Source: Curtobacterium sp. MCBA15_001
Lineage (GTDB): Bacteria; Actinomycetota; Actinomycetes; Actinomycetales; Microbacteriaceae
Reading direction: 5' to 3'
DNA: 32,300 bases
Assembly (NCBI RefSeq): GCF_001864835.1
Contig: NZ_MJGI01000021.1
Span: 334,255 to 366,554, forward strand
The position numbers and the translations under genes were made by a program. The notes under the pieces were generated by a model. It was not told the origin of the DNA, made no database searches, and was given only the letters and a program-made list of their open reading frames with translations. The stretch's first letter is position 1. Every line of letters begins with the position of its first letter. This document shows, in pieces, positions 21,641-29,556 of the stretch.

Positions 21641-22204
21641 CTACCGCCGCAGCTCGAACGTCGTCGTCCCGATGGTGATCGGCGTCCGTTCCGCGACGGT
21701 CATCGGTGCCGTCACCTTCTGTCCGTCGACGAACGTGCCGTTCGTCGACTCGAGGTCGACGACGACCCAGCCCGACGACTGCAGTTCGAGTCGGGCGTGG
21801 TGTGTCGAGGTGTAGTCGTCGCGGATCACGACGTTGCTCTCGCTGGAGCGTCCGATGGTGATGGGGCCGCGGCCGAGGGGCATCTCCATGCCCTCACGCG
21901 CGCCCTCGGTGATCACCAGGCGTGTGGCGACGTCCGTCGCGGTCTGCTGCGTGCCCGACGACCGGCCCTGCTCGATGAGTTCGGTGAACGCCCCGGCACC
22001 GCCGCCTCCGCCCGCGGCCGCACCGGCAGCGGGGATCGTCGGCGTGGTCGGACCGACCGGAGCGCCCTTGGGGTTCGTGGGGATCGTGCGCACGCGCTGG
22101 CCGAAGAGGTCGCTCCGCAGCGCGAAGACGATCACGAAGACGAACAGCCACAGCACCGCGAGGAACGCGAAGCGCAGGACGAGCAGTGTCAGTCCTGTGG
22201 TCAT
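21641..22204 (-). CDS. fhaB: FHA-domain membrane protein FhaB (FipA)
   Basis: This is a phosphothreonine-binding adaptor that links kinase signalling to the divisome. The 187-residue protein has one N-terminal membrane helix (about 5-29), a Pro/Gly/Ala-rich flexible linker (about 40-75) and a C-terminal FHA domain (about 97-187). The domain carries the recognition residues in IGRSSESNVVI, STHHARL and DLESTNGTFVDG. The ATG overlaps the stop of fhaA by 4 bases. The same order occurs at Rv0019c. Confidence 0.94.
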   Translation of the reverse strand: MTTGLTLLVLRFAFLAVLWLFVFVIVFALRSDLFGQRVRTIPTNPKGAPVGPTTPTIPAAGAAAGGGGGAGAFTELIEQGRSSGTQQTATDVATRLVITEGAREGMEMPLGRGPITIGRSSESNVVIRDDYTSTHHARLELQSSGWVVVDLESTNGTFVDGQKVTAPMTVAERTPITIGTTTFELRR

Positions 22205-22881
22205 CGCGCACCTCCGTCGTTCTCCGGGATCACCCGGAACACCATACGGGTACGACCGATCTCGATGGTCGAATCCGGCTCGACGATGGCCTGTTGGAAG
22301 CGTTCGCCGTTCAGCTTCGAGCCGTTCGTGGACCCCAGGTCGTTGGCCTGCGCGTGCTTGCCGTCCCAGACGACCTCGACGTGCTTGCGGCTGGTGCCGG
22401 TGTCCGCGACGGTGATGTCGGCGTCGGTCCCACGTCCGATGACCGTGCGACCGCGCTGCAGCCGGTGCCGCTGCGAGCCGATGTCGAGCACGGCCACCCA
22501 GGCGACGTCGCGTTGCACGGTCGTGGAGTCGATCTGCAGGATGCCGGTCGAGAGCGTGCCGTCCTGCTGGAGCCGGATGGTGACGGGGCCGGAGAACGAG
22601 TAGTTCTGCGCGACGGCGTGCTGCTGCACCATCTGCGTCAGCTCGTCGATGAGCGGTCGGCCGACGTCGGTCATGCGCGAGCAGTCCGGCGGCGACAGGC
22701 GCACGGTGAACTCGTTCGGCACCAGGATGCGGTCGCGTGAGACGACGGCGGCCTTGGTGTCGAGCTCGCGGCGGAGCGCGCTGGAGATCTCCACCGGCTG
22801 CACGCCGGAGCGGAAGGTCTTGGCGAACGTGCCGTTGACGGCGCGCTCCAGCCCCCGCTCGAAGCTGTCCAGCAGTCCCAT
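22201..22881 (-). CDS. fhaA: FHA-domain protein FhaA with DUF3662 N-terminus
   Basis: This is a cytoplasmic phosphothreonine reader; in mycobacteria FhaA binds phosphorylated MviN and regulates peptidoglycan precursor flipping. The 226-residue protein has the DUF3662 domain (about 1-125, MGLLDSFERGLERAVNGTF), a very short linker and an FHA domain (about 140-226) with IGRGTDADITV, TSRKHVEV and LGSTNGSKLNG. The linker is much shorter than the long low-complexity one in Mycobacterium. I start at ATG 22881 because GGGAG lies 3 bases upstream of the spacer and the family begins MGLLDxFE. First gene of the seven-gene operon. Confidence 0.94.
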   Translation of the reverse strand: MGLLDSFERGLERAVNGTFAKTFRSGVQPVEISSALRRELDTKAAVVSRDRILVPNEFTVRLSPPDCSRMTDVGRPLIDELTQMVQQHAVAQNYSFSGPVTIRLQQDGTLSTGILQIDSTTVQRDVAWVAVLDIGSQRHRLQRGRTVIGRGTDADITVADTGTSRKHVEVVWDGKHAQANDLGSTNGSKLNGERFQQAIVEPDSTIEIGRTRMVFRVIPENDGGAR

Positions 22882-22915
22882 GGGTCTCCCACGTTCTCGG
22901 GTCGATGACTCCTGC

Positions 22916-22921
22916 ATGGTA
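22916..22921 (-). promoter_or_regulatory. Weak candidate -10 of the fhaA operon
   Basis: On the - strand TACCAT lies 34 bases before the fhaA ATG. The 87-base gap to the divergent tRNA-Leu must hold both promoters. The -35 is unclear. Confidence 0.3.
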
Positions 22922-22952
22922 GTCGGCGTCAGCTGGGCCAGTCTGTGCGTGG

Positions 22953-22958
22953 TAGTGT
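22953..22958 (+). promoter_or_regulatory. Candidate -10 of tRNA-Leu
   Basis: TAGTGT ends 10 bases before the mature tRNA 5' end, a typical distance for a tRNA promoter. Confidence 0.45.
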
Positions 22959-22968
22959 TCTGGGGCTG

Positions 22969-23055
22969 GCGCGAGTGGCGGAATTGGTAGACGCGCACGG
23001 TTCAGGTCCGTGTGCTGGAAACGGCGTGGGGGTTCAAGTCCCCCCTCGCGCACCA
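22969..23055 (+). tRNA. tRNA-Leu (CAG)
   Basis: GCGCGAG pairs with CTCGCGC, the anticodon stem CACGG/CCGTG encloses TTCAGGT with anticodon CAG at 23003-23005, and a long variable arm (class II tRNA) follows. The T loop reads GTTCAAGTC. Discriminator A23052 and an encoded CCA end the gene. Confidence 0.97.
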
Positions 23056-23078
23056 GAGCTCCTCCGGGAGCGAGCACG

Positions 23079-23112
23079 ACGAAGGCCCCGATCACGAGAT
23101 CGGGGCCTTCGT
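23079..23112 (+). terminator. Intrinsic terminator of tRNA-Leu
   Basis: A perfect 15-bp stem (ACGAAGGCCCCGATC and its complement) closes an ACGA loop, 23 bases after the tRNA. CATT follows as a short T run. Confidence 0.85.
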
Positions 23113-23153
23113 CATTCCACGGGCGCCCGTCCTACGGGCCTTCGTCATTGCAC
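23103..23153 (+). repeat. Imperfect direct repeat of the terminator tail
   Basis: GGGCCTTCGTCATTCCAC (23103-23120) recurs as GGGCCTTCGTCATTGCAC (23136-23153), 17 of 18 bases identical with a 33-base period. The second copy has no matching left arm. Confidence 0.7.
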
Positions 23154-23158
23154 CGGCC

Positions 23159-23164
23159 TACGCT
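23159..23164 (+). promoter_or_regulatory. Candidate leaderless promoter of the epimerase-like gene (-10)
   Basis: TACGCT lies 7 bases before the ATG at 23172 within CCTACGCTCG, a 10-mer also found before the genes at 25777 and 32140. There is no ribosome binding site. Confidence 0.5.
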
Positions 23165-23171
23165 CGCCCGC

Positions 23172-24149
23172 ATGAGCAGCAGCAAGCGCGTCGTCGTGAT
23201 CGGTGGCAGCGGCCACATCGGCACCTTCCTGGTCCCCCGACTGGTCCGCGCAGGGCACCAGGTCGTGAACATCAGCCGAGGCCAGCGGCGTGCGTACGCC
23301 GACGCGCCCGAGTGGGACCAGGTCGAGCAGGTCGTGGCCGACCGCGAACGCGAGGACCGTGACGGCACCTTCCCGGACCGCATCGCAGACCTGCACGCGG
23401 ACGTCGTCGTCGACCTGGTGTGCTTCACGCTCGAGTCCGCCTCGGCGCTCGTCGAACGCCTGCGTGGGCAGGACGTGCACCTGCTGCACTGCGGCTCGAT
23501 CTGGCGTGCCGGCCCGAGCCAGGTGCTCCCGATCACCGAGGAGAACGCCACGCCGCCGGTCGGCACCTACGGGGTCGAGAAGGACCGGATCGCCCGGATG
23601 CTCAAGCAGGAGACCGCCGATGGTGGTGTCGTCACGACGTCGTTGCACCCGGGGCACATCAGCGGCCCGGGTTGGGCGCCGATCGGTCCGGTGGGCAACC
23701 TCGACCCGTCGGTCTGGCGCACGCTCGCCACCGGCGGCACCCTCGCGATCCCGGGCATCGGCACCGAGACGATGGCGCACGTGCACGCCGACGACGTCGC
23801 GCAGGCGTTCGAGCTCGCCATCGAGCACCGGGACGCGGCGTCCGGTGAGGACTTCTCCGTGGTCGCCGCCGACGCCCTGAACGTGCGCGGCTACGCGATG
23901 CTCGCCGCGTCGTGGTTCGGCCAGGAGGCGCGGCTGGAGTCCGTCTCGTGGGACCGGTTCCGCGAGTCCACCGACCAGGACGCGGCCGGTGCCAGCTGGG
24001 ACCACCTGTCCCGCAGCCAAGTCTTCAGCATCGAGAAGGCGCGTCGGCTGCTCGGCTACGCACCCCGGTACACGGCGGGGGAGACCGTGGAGTCCGCGGT
24101 CCGTTGGCTCGTCGACCACGACGAACTGGACGTCCCCGCGTTCCACTGA
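23172..24149 (+). CDS. NAD-dependent epimerase/dehydratase family protein (extended SDR)
   Basis: The 325-residue protein is a Rossmann-fold oxidoreductase of the extended SDR class. It starts with VVVIGGSGHIGTFLVPRLVRAGH (cofactor loop at residues 11-17, key glycines G11, G12, G14, G17). The active-site pair YxxxK is Tyr133 and Lys137 in TYGVEKDR. A conserved substrate-binding segment reads LHPGHISGPGW, and the C-terminal part (LLGYAPRYTAGETVESAVRWL) is typical of sugar-nucleotide epimerases. The exact substrate cannot be told; the sequence also fits plant-type isoflavone-reductase-like or mRNA-binding SDRs. ATG 23172 follows a leaderless-type promoter. Its last 94 bases overlap the opposite-strand pucR-type gene. 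Confidence 0.85.
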   Translation: MSSSKRVVVIGGSGHIGTFLVPRLVRAGHQVVNISRGQRRAYADAPEWDQVEQVVADREREDRDGTFPDRIADLHADVVVDLVCFTLESASALVERLRGQDVHLLHCGSIWRAGPSQVLPITEENATPPVGTYGVEKDRIARMLKQETADGGVVTTSLHPGHISGPGWAPIGPVGNLDPSVWRTLATGGTLAIPGIGTETMAHVHADDVAQAFELAIEHRDAASGEDFSVVAADALNVRGYAMLAASWFGQEARLESVSWDRFRESTDQDAAGASWDHLSRSQVFSIEKARRLLGYAPRYTAGETVESAVRWLVDHDELDVPAFH

Positions 24150-25684
24150 GGCGCGTCGGGGACGGGGAGCGCGACGAAGGCGGCCCAGACGTCCGCCCGG
24201 GTCGCGAACCGACCGAGGTCGCGGTCGAGCAGCCGTCCGGCGTGCTCCACGCGGGCGCGGACCGTGTGCCGGTGGACACCGAGGACCCGTGCGGCTCGGT
24301 CGTGCTCGCAGTCCTGCTCGAGCCAGGTCCGGAGGGTCCGGGTCAGCTCGGACCCGTTCGCGGCGTCGTGGTCGGTCAGCGGAGCGAGCACCGCGCGGGC
24401 GATGTCGCCGGCGTCCGAGTGCGCGAGGTGCGCCATCAGGCCCTCTCGCGCCAGGTCGCCGAACGCGAGGATCCCGGACCGACCCGTACGGGACCGGCTG
24501 AGGGCCTGGACGGCCTCGGAGCGGGCCCGCGCGAACGCGCGCCAGGGCGTCCCGTCCGACAGTCCTGCGTGCAGGCCGAACCGGTCGGTCAGTCTCCGGA
24601 CGGTGTCCACGCCGTCGGCGTCGTCGGCCACAGACACGAACAGGTCGTCGTCGACCGCGAAGAACAGGTGCCCGGGTCGCTCCTGCACCCACAGCTCGAG
24701 GAGGTCGACCACGGTGTCACGATCGGCGTCGTCGACGTGCACGGCGGCGACCCGGACGGGTTCGGTGGGCAGCGGTCCCCAGAGCTCGCGCGAGGTCGTG
24801 TCGACGACTTCGGCGTTGCCGGACGACAGCATCGTGAGCAGTCCGGCGCGCAGGAGCCCTCGTGCGACGCCGAGCTCCCGGTTCTGCTGCAGGGCGAGTC
24901 CGGCCAGCGCGATGACGGCGGTGACGACCTGTCGTCCGGCGTGGTCGAGGGAGCCCGTCGCGATCGCGAGGACACCGTCGAGGTGCCCTCCCGATCCGAG
25001 CGTCTGCAGGGTGAAACCCCCTGCGGCGGTGCTCATCGGCAGGCTCGCGCGCTGTCCGCCGCGGAGGAGCCGAACGCCCTCGACCTGCAGGCGTGCCCGT
25101 TCGTCGTCGGGGATGCCGTCCTCGGGGAAGGCCCGGTCGATCCGCCCGGACGCGTCGAGCAGTCCGACCCAGCAGTCGAGCTGGCGGGACAGCTCGGCGA
25201 GCGTGGCACCGAGGCCGTCAGGGCGCATCGCGGCGAGGGCGACGGCGCGCTGCGCGGCGACCGCCCAGGCGTCCCGGGCGTTCGCGTCCCGCGCGACGGC
25301 CTCGGCGTTCGCCTGCACGACCTGGATGAAGGACGTCTCGTAGGGGACCTCGAAGAGCGGCAGGCCGTGCGTGCGACAGGCCGTGACGAGTGCCTCGGGT
25401 GTGCCGGCCCGGACGACCTCGGTGCCGAAGCCGAGCGCCACAACGCCCTGGTCGGCGAGGCGACGGACGTAGGCGTCCGCGACGGCGTGCGGGTCATCGG
25501 CGTCCGGGTCGAACTGCGTGCCGGTGGTCAGGAGCGCCTGACCCCGGGTCAGGAACGGTGTCGGGTCCGGCAGGTCGGAGCTGTGCACCCACGCGATCGG
25601 CCGGTCGAGTCCTGCATGTCCCTCGGTGAGCAGGCGCAGGCCGAGGTCACCGCGGCTGAGGAGGGAGCGCAGCGTCGTGGACAT
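24056..25684 (-). CDS. PucR-type transcriptional regulator, GabR-like
   Basis: The 542-residue protein has an N-terminal PucR ligand domain (about 5-125, LLSRGDLGLRLLTEGHAGLDRPIAW abbreviated to its hallmark Leu/Arg pattern). A central GAF/GGDEF-like region and a C-terminal PucR helix-turn-helix (about 458-490, HDRAARVLGVHRHTVRARVE) follow. The last ~30 residues are Ser/Thr-rich, beyond the usual domain end, and run antisense over the 3' end of the epimerase-like gene. It is transcribed divergently from gabT-gabD. In Corynebacterium glutamicum a PucR-type protein, GabR, activates the gab operon, so the same role is likely here (inference). The ATG at 25684 is preceded at 6 bases by TACAGT, a leaderless arrangement. 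Confidence 0.88.
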   Translation of the reverse strand: MSTTLRSLLSRGDLGLRLLTEGHAGLDRPIAWVHSSDLPDPTPFLTRGQALLTTGTQFDPDADDPHAVADAYVRRLADQGVVALGFGTEVVRAGTPEALVTACRTHGLPLFEVPYETSFIQVVQANAEAVARDANARDAWAVAAQRAVALAAMRPDGLGATLAELSRQLDCWVGLLDASGRIDRAFPEDGIPDDERARLQVEGVRLLRGGQRASLPMSTAAGGFTLQTLGSGGHLDGVLAIATGSLDHAGRQVVTAVIALAGLALQQNRELGVARGLLRAGLLTMLSSGNAEVVDTTSRELWGPLPTEPVRVAAVHVDDADRDTVVDLLELWVQERPGHLFFAVDDDLFVSVADDADGVDTVRRLTDRFGLHAGLSDGTPWRAFARARSEAVQALSRSRTGRSGILAFGDLAREGLMAHLAHSDAGDIARAVLAPLTDHDAANGSELTRTLRTWLEQDCEHDRAARVLGVHRHTVRARVEHAGRLLDRDLGRFATRADVWAAFVALPVPDAPQWNAGTSSSSWSTSQRTADSTVSPAVYRGA

Positions 25685-25776
25685 GGCTACACTGTATCCA
25701 CGACGGCGAACATCGTGGGCCCTGGTGTACACGGCGGACAGTGAGCTTCACGCTGCCTCGCTCCTACGCTCGTCGC
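25685..25776. promoter_or_regulatory. Divergent pucR-gabT control region
   Basis: This 92-base gap holds both promoters. On the - strand TACAGT (complement at 25691-25696) is 6 bases before the regulator ATG; on the + strand TACGCT (25765-25770) is 6 bases before the gabT ATG. Inverted repeats usable as operator halves are TACACTGTA (25688-25696), which overlaps the regulator's own -10, and the palindrome GTGTACAC (25725-25732). Operator function is inferred. Confidence 0.5.
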
Positions 25777-27132
25777 ATGTCCTCCACAGTCGTCCACCCC
25801 ACCACCACCGGCGGACCGGGCCTGCCGCAGGAGCGCCGGCTCGTCACGCCGGTCCCCGGCCCGCGGTCCACGGAGCTGCTCGCGCGCAAGGCCGCGGCCG
25901 TCCCGAGCGGTGTCGGCGTCGCCGTCCCGATCGCGGTCGTCGCCGCCGGCGGTGGGGTCGTCGTCGACGCCGACGGCAACTCGCTGATCGACCTGGGGTC
26001 CGGCATCGCCGTGACCTCGGTCGGGAACGCGCACCCCGGTGTCGTGGCAGCCGTGACCGCGCAGGCCGCCGCGTTCACCCACACGTGCTTCACGATCGCC
26101 GCCTACGACGGGTACGTCGCGGTCGCCGAGGCGCTGAACCGCCTGACCCCGGGCGACCACGACAAGCGGACCGCCCTGTTCAACTCCGGCGCCGAGGCGG
26201 TCGAGAACGCGGTCAAGGTCGCCCGCAGTCACACCGGGCGCCAGGCCGTCGTGGTGTTCGACCACGCCTACCACGGCCGGACGAACCTGACGCTGGCGCT
26301 GACGGCGAAGAACCAGCCGTACAAGAGCGGGTTCGGTCCGTTCGCGCCCGAGGTCTACCGGGTGCCGATGTCATACCCCTTCCGCGACGGGCTCTCGGGC
26401 GCCGAGGCAGCGAAGCGGGCCATCACCCAGATCGAGAAGCAGGTCGGGGCGGAGAACACCGCCGCCGTGCTCATCGAGCCGATCCAGGGCGAGGGCGGGT
26501 TCGTCGTCCCGGCGCCCGGGTTCCTGCCCGCGATCGCCGCGTGGGCGAGGGCGAACGACGTCGTGTTCATCGCCGACGAGGTCCAGACGGGGTTCGCCCG
26601 GACCGGAGCGATGTTCGCCAGCGACCACGAGGGTGTCGTGCCCGACATCGTGACCACCGCCAAGGGCATCGCGGGCGGACTGCCCCTGTCGGCCGTCACC
26701 GGTCGAGCCGAGATCATGGACGCGCCGCAGGTCGGCGGACTCGGCGGCACGTACGCCGGCAACCCGCTCGCGTGCGCGGCGGCTCTGGCCGCGATCGACG
26801 CGTTCGAGCACGACGGCCTGGTCGAACGTGCCCGCGCGATCGAGACCATCGTCCTCGACGCGCTCCGCCTGGCGCAGCAGGAGGACCCCCGCATCGGCGA
26901 CGTCCGTGGCCGTGGGGCGATGCTCGCGATGGAGCTGGTCGACCCTGTGACGGGTGACCCCGACCCCGCGTTGACTGGTCGGGTGGTGCGGTACGCCTTC
27001 GAACACGGCGTGATCGCGCTCACCGCCGGGACGTACGGCAACGTCGTGCGCTTCCTGCCACCCCTGTCGATCGACGACGCACTGCTGTCCGAGGGCCTCG
27101 GCGTGGTGCTGGAAGGACTCGCCCTCGCATGA
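25777..27132 (+). CDS. gabT: 4-aminobutyrate--2-oxoglutarate transaminase
   Basis: This PLP enzyme converts GABA and 2-oxoglutarate to succinate semialdehyde and glutamate. The 451-residue protein belongs to class III aminotransferases. Visible motifs are DLGSGIAVTSVGNAHP, NSGAEAVENAVKVAR, VVFDHAYHGRTNLTLALTAK, the cofactor Asp in FIADEVQTGFARTG, Lys296 (Schiff base) in TTAKGIAGGLPLSAV and GTYAGNPLACAAALA. I start at ATG 25777, 6 bases after TACGCT; an in-frame GTG at 25741 is less likely. The stop overlaps gabD by 4 bases (ATGA). The two genes turn GABA into succinate for the TCA cycle. No GABA permease gene (gabP) is adjacent. Confidence 0.94.
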   Translation: MSSTVVHPTTTGGPGLPQERRLVTPVPGPRSTELLARKAAAVPSGVGVAVPIAVVAAGGGVVVDADGNSLIDLGSGIAVTSVGNAHPGVVAAVTAQAAAFTHTCFTIAAYDGYVAVAEALNRLTPGDHDKRTALFNSGAEAVENAVKVARSHTGRQAVVVFDHAYHGRTNLTLALTAKNQPYKSGFGPFAPEVYRVPMSYPFRDGLSGAEAAKRAITQIEKQVGAENTAAVLIEPIQGEGGFVVPAPGFLPAIAAWARANDVVFIADEVQTGFARTGAMFASDHEGVVPDIVTTAKGIAGGLPLSAVTGRAEIMDAPQVGGLGGTYAGNPLACAAALAAIDAFEHDGLVERARAIETIVLDALRLAQQEDPRIGDVRGRGAMLAMELVDPVTGDPDPALTGRVVRYAFEHGVIALTAGTYGNVVRFLPPLSIDDALLSEGLGVVLEGLALA

Positions 27133-28616
27133 GCGACACCATGACGACCACCACCGAGCAGGAGCTGCTCGCCCGCGTGCCCACTGGGCTGTTCATCGAC
27201 GGCCGCTGGCAGGACGCGTCGGACGGCGCTACCTTCGCGGTCCACGACCCGTCGACCGGTGCCGTGCTGGCGACCGTCGCGAGCGCGAACGCGACCGACG
27301 GCGTCCGCGCGCTCGACGCTGCGGACGGTGCCCGGGCCTCCTGGGCGGCCACCCCACCACGACGCCGCGGTGAGCTGCTGCGCGCCGCCTTCGACCTGCT
27401 GCAGGAACGACGCGACGACTTCGCGCTCCTGATGACCCTGGAGATGGGCAAGCCGCTGGCCGAGGCCAGCGGTGAGGTCACCTACGGCGGTGAGTTCCTG
27501 CGCTGGTTCGCCGAGGAAGCGGTCCGGATCGGCGGCTCGTACGGCACCAACCCCGAGGGCACCGGGCGGACGATCGTCTCGCACAAGCCCGTCGGCCCCG
27601 CGTACCTGATCACCCCGTGGAACTTCCCGCTGGCGATGGCGACGCGCAAGATCGCCCCCGCGCTCGCCGCCGGGTGCACCGTCGTCGTGAAGCCCGCCGA
27701 GCTCACGCCGTTGACCACGTTGCTCTTCGTCGACCTGCTGCGCGAGGTCGGCGTGCCGGACGGCGTCGTCAACGTCGTCCCGACGGCATCGGCCGCCGCG
27801 GTCTCCGAACCGGTCATCGCCGACCCACGGCTGCGGAAGCTCTCCTTCACGGGATCGACCCCCGTCGGTCGGACCCTGCTCGCCCAGGCGTCGCAGAACG
27901 TCCTCCGCACCAGCATGGAGCTCGGCGGCAACGCCCCGTTCCTGGTGTTCGCCGACGCCGACCTGGACGAGGCCGTCACCGGTGCCCTCGCGGCGAAGTT
28001 CCGGAACACCGGCCAGGCCTGCACCGCGGCGAACCGCTTCATCGTGCACCAGGACGTCGCCGAGGAGTTCGCCCGCAAGGTCACCGAGCGCGTCGCCGCG
28101 ATGCCGGTCGGACGCGGCACGGAGGACGGGGTCGCGATCGGACCGCTCATCGACGACCGCGCAGTCGCGAAGGCCGAGCGCCTGGTCGCCGACGCTGTGT
28201 CCCGCGGTGCCGTCGTCCGGACCGGTGGTCACGCCGTCGAGGGTCCCGGGACGTTCTTCGAGCCGACCGTGCTGACCGACGTGCAGCCCGGCAGTGAGAT
28301 CCTGCGGGACGAGATCTTCGGACCCGTGCTGGCGATCAGCACGTTCGCCACCGACGACGAGGCCGTCCACGCCGCGAACGACACCGAGTACGGGCTGGTG
28401 GCGTACGCGTTCACCGAGGACCCGGCGCGCGGTCAGCGGCTGATGGAGCGGCTGGAGACCGGGATGCTCGGCCTGAACACCGGCGTGGTCTCGAACGCAT
28501 CGGCACCGTTCGGCGGCGTCAAACAGTCCGGCGTCGGGCGTGAGGGCGGGGCCGAGGGCATCGCCGAGTACCTCGAGACGATGTACACGCTGACCCCGGA
28601 CCCCTTCCGACGGTGA
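27129..28616 (+). CDS. gabD: NAD(P)-dependent succinate-semialdehyde dehydrogenase
   Basis: The enzyme oxidises succinate semialdehyde to succinate, the second step of GABA breakdown. The 495-residue protein is a full-length aldehyde dehydrogenase. It has the oxyanion Asn in TPWNFPLAM, the cofactor Lys in VVKPAELTPL, FTGSTPVG, general base Glu264 in MELGGNAPF, nucleophile Cys298 in NTGQACTAANRF and EIFGPVLAI. Closest by style to GabD (KPAELTP and NTGVVSNASAPFGGVKQSG match that subgroup). Translation is coupled to gabT. The gene ends 9 bases from the convergent GNAT gene with no hairpin between them. Confidence 0.94.
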   Translation: MSDTMTTTTEQELLARVPTGLFIDGRWQDASDGATFAVHDPSTGAVLATVASANATDGVRALDAADGARASWAATPPRRRGELLRAAFDLLQERRDDFALLMTLEMGKPLAEASGEVTYGGEFLRWFAEEAVRIGGSYGTNPEGTGRTIVSHKPVGPAYLITPWNFPLAMATRKIAPALAAGCTVVVKPAELTPLTTLLFVDLLREVGVPDGVVNVVPTASAAAVSEPVIADPRLRKLSFTGSTPVGRTLLAQASQNVLRTSMELGGNAPFLVFADADLDEAVTGALAAKFRNTGQACTAANRFIVHQDVAEEFARKVTERVAAMPVGRGTEDGVAIGPLIDDRAVAKAERLVADAVSRGAVVRTGGHAVEGPGTFFEPTVLTDVQPGSEILRDEIFGPVLAISTFATDDEAVHAANDTEYGLVAYAFTEDPARGQRLMERLETGMLGLNTGVVSNASAPFGGVKQSGVGREGGAEGIAEYLETMYTLTPDPFRR

Positions 28617-28625
28617 GCAGCCCGG

Positions 28626-29156
28626 TCAGTCCCGGCGCATCTCGCGGGTCGGTCCCAGAGCACCGGTGAACTCGGTGCCCTGGGACCGGAAGCCGACCTT
28701 CTCGTAGCCGCGCGCCGCACGGTCGTTGTCCGCGTGCACGTACAGCCGGAGCGGTGCGTCGGCCCAGCCGGCGATCGCGTCGAACAGGGCGGCGAGCACC
28801 GCGCCGCCGCGTGCGTCCGGAGTGACGAACACCCCAACGACCGAACACCCGTCGCGGGGGACCGTGCGGCCCTCGTAGTCCTGCTCGCCGGCGCGCTCGC
28901 GGAGTCCGGTCGCAGACCCGACCCACGTCCCCGACGCGTCCTCGGCGACGAACTGCCGCACCGCAGCACCGTCGCCGGCATCGACGGAACCGCCGGCGGT
29001 GCGCTCGCGCCAGAAGTCGTCGGTGAGCGACGCGGTGTGTTCGGCGCTGTCGGTGAACGCGATCGCGGCAGCGGGGTCGTGCACGGCCTCGACGCGGAGC
29101 GCGCGCACCCGCTCCCACTCGTCGGCGCGGACGGGGCGGACGGCGAAGTCGAGCAT
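28626..29156 (-). CDS. GNAT family N-acetyltransferase
   Basis: The 176-residue protein is a single GNAT domain that should transfer an acetyl group from acetyl-CoA to an unknown amine. It shows the N-terminal VRPVRADEWERVRALRVEAV, beta-4 with CSVVGVFVTPDARGG (the acetyl-CoA pyrophosphate loop region, DARGGAV), LRLYVHADNDRAARGYEKVGF (motif B with the usual A-x-x-x-Y-x-K-x-G-F) and a Thr/Glu tail. I prefer ATG 29156 over GTG 29159 because GAGACT lies 6 bases upstream, matching the leaderless pattern here. Its 5' 147 bases are duplicated at 29421-29567. Confidence 0.88.
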   Translation of the reverse strand: MLDFAVRPVRADEWERVRALRVEAVHDPAAAIAFTDSAEHTASLTDDFWRERTAGGSVDAGDGAAVRQFVAEDASGTWVGSATGLRERAGEQDYEGRTVPRDGCSVVGVFVTPDARGGAVLAALFDAIAGWADAPLRLYVHADNDRAARGYEKVGFRSQGTEFTGALGPTREMRRD

Positions 29157-29250
29157 CACCGCAGTCTCGCACGTCGCGGCGCCCGCCCGTGACCCGGTCT
29201 ACGGGCGGTCCTGAGCCGGTGCTTCGCGGCGCGGGGGTACCGTCCGGGCC

Positions 29251-29409
29251 AAGAGCGACACGACACCCGGCGGATCCAGCAGCCCCACGGACGACGAGCA
29301 GCAGTACACGGAGGACCTGCCCGACGGGTCGTCCACCGGCGACGCAACGCAAGACCCGCAGCAGGACAGCGACGTCGACTCCGGCGGCGAGCCGGCCGAC
29401 CCGTCCTGA
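29251..29409 (+). pseudogene. Orphan acidic micro-ORF with AAG where ATG is expected
   Basis: An open frame ending at TGA 29407 encodes about 52 acidic, disordered-looking residues (SDTTPGGSSSPTDDEQQYTE, then a Gln/Asp-rich part ending GGEPADPS). Third codon positions are almost all G or C, as in real genes here. The frame has no ATG, GTG or TTG back to the stop at 29212. The promoter-like TACCGT (29238-29243) is followed 7 bases later by AAG, exactly where leaderless neighbours have ATG. It may be a start-lost gene, a non-canonical start or a variant; I do not recognise the family. If translated from a restored ATG it would be 53 residues. Confidence 0.45.
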
Positions 29410-29420
29410 TCGCGAGCCGA

Positions 29421-29556
29421 GAGCGACGCGGTGCGCTCGGCACTGTCGACGAACGCGATCGCGGCAGCAGGATCGTGCACGGCTTCGACGCGGAGCGCGC
29501 GCACGCGGGCCCACTCATCGGCGCGGACGGGGCGGACGGTGGCGTCGAGCATCACC
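29421..29556 (-). pseudogene. Truncated GNAT acetyltransferase copy (5' fragment)
   Basis: From ATG 29556 or 29553 the first ~45 residues (LDATVRPVRADEWARVRALR, then VEAVHDPAAAIAFVDSAERT) match the intact GNAT gene at 28626-29156 almost residue for residue. After SLSARDQ the frame runs on into unrelated antisense sequence to 29199. The catalytic acetyl-CoA part is missing, so it cannot be an active GNAT. The upstream GAGACT hexamer (complement at 29559-29564) is retained, so a short transcript is possible. Confidence 0.8.

Noticed and set aside
29199..29417. C-terminal continuation of the GNAT fragment as a novel fusion
   Set aside because: This part is antisense to the micro-ORF and has Cys/Ser/Pro-rich shadow composition, so it is unlikely to be a functional domain.
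24179..29514. Other long frames across the pucR-type, gab and GNAT genes on the opposite strands
   Set aside because: All are shadows of genes with clear motifs, without ribosome binding sites or domains of their own.
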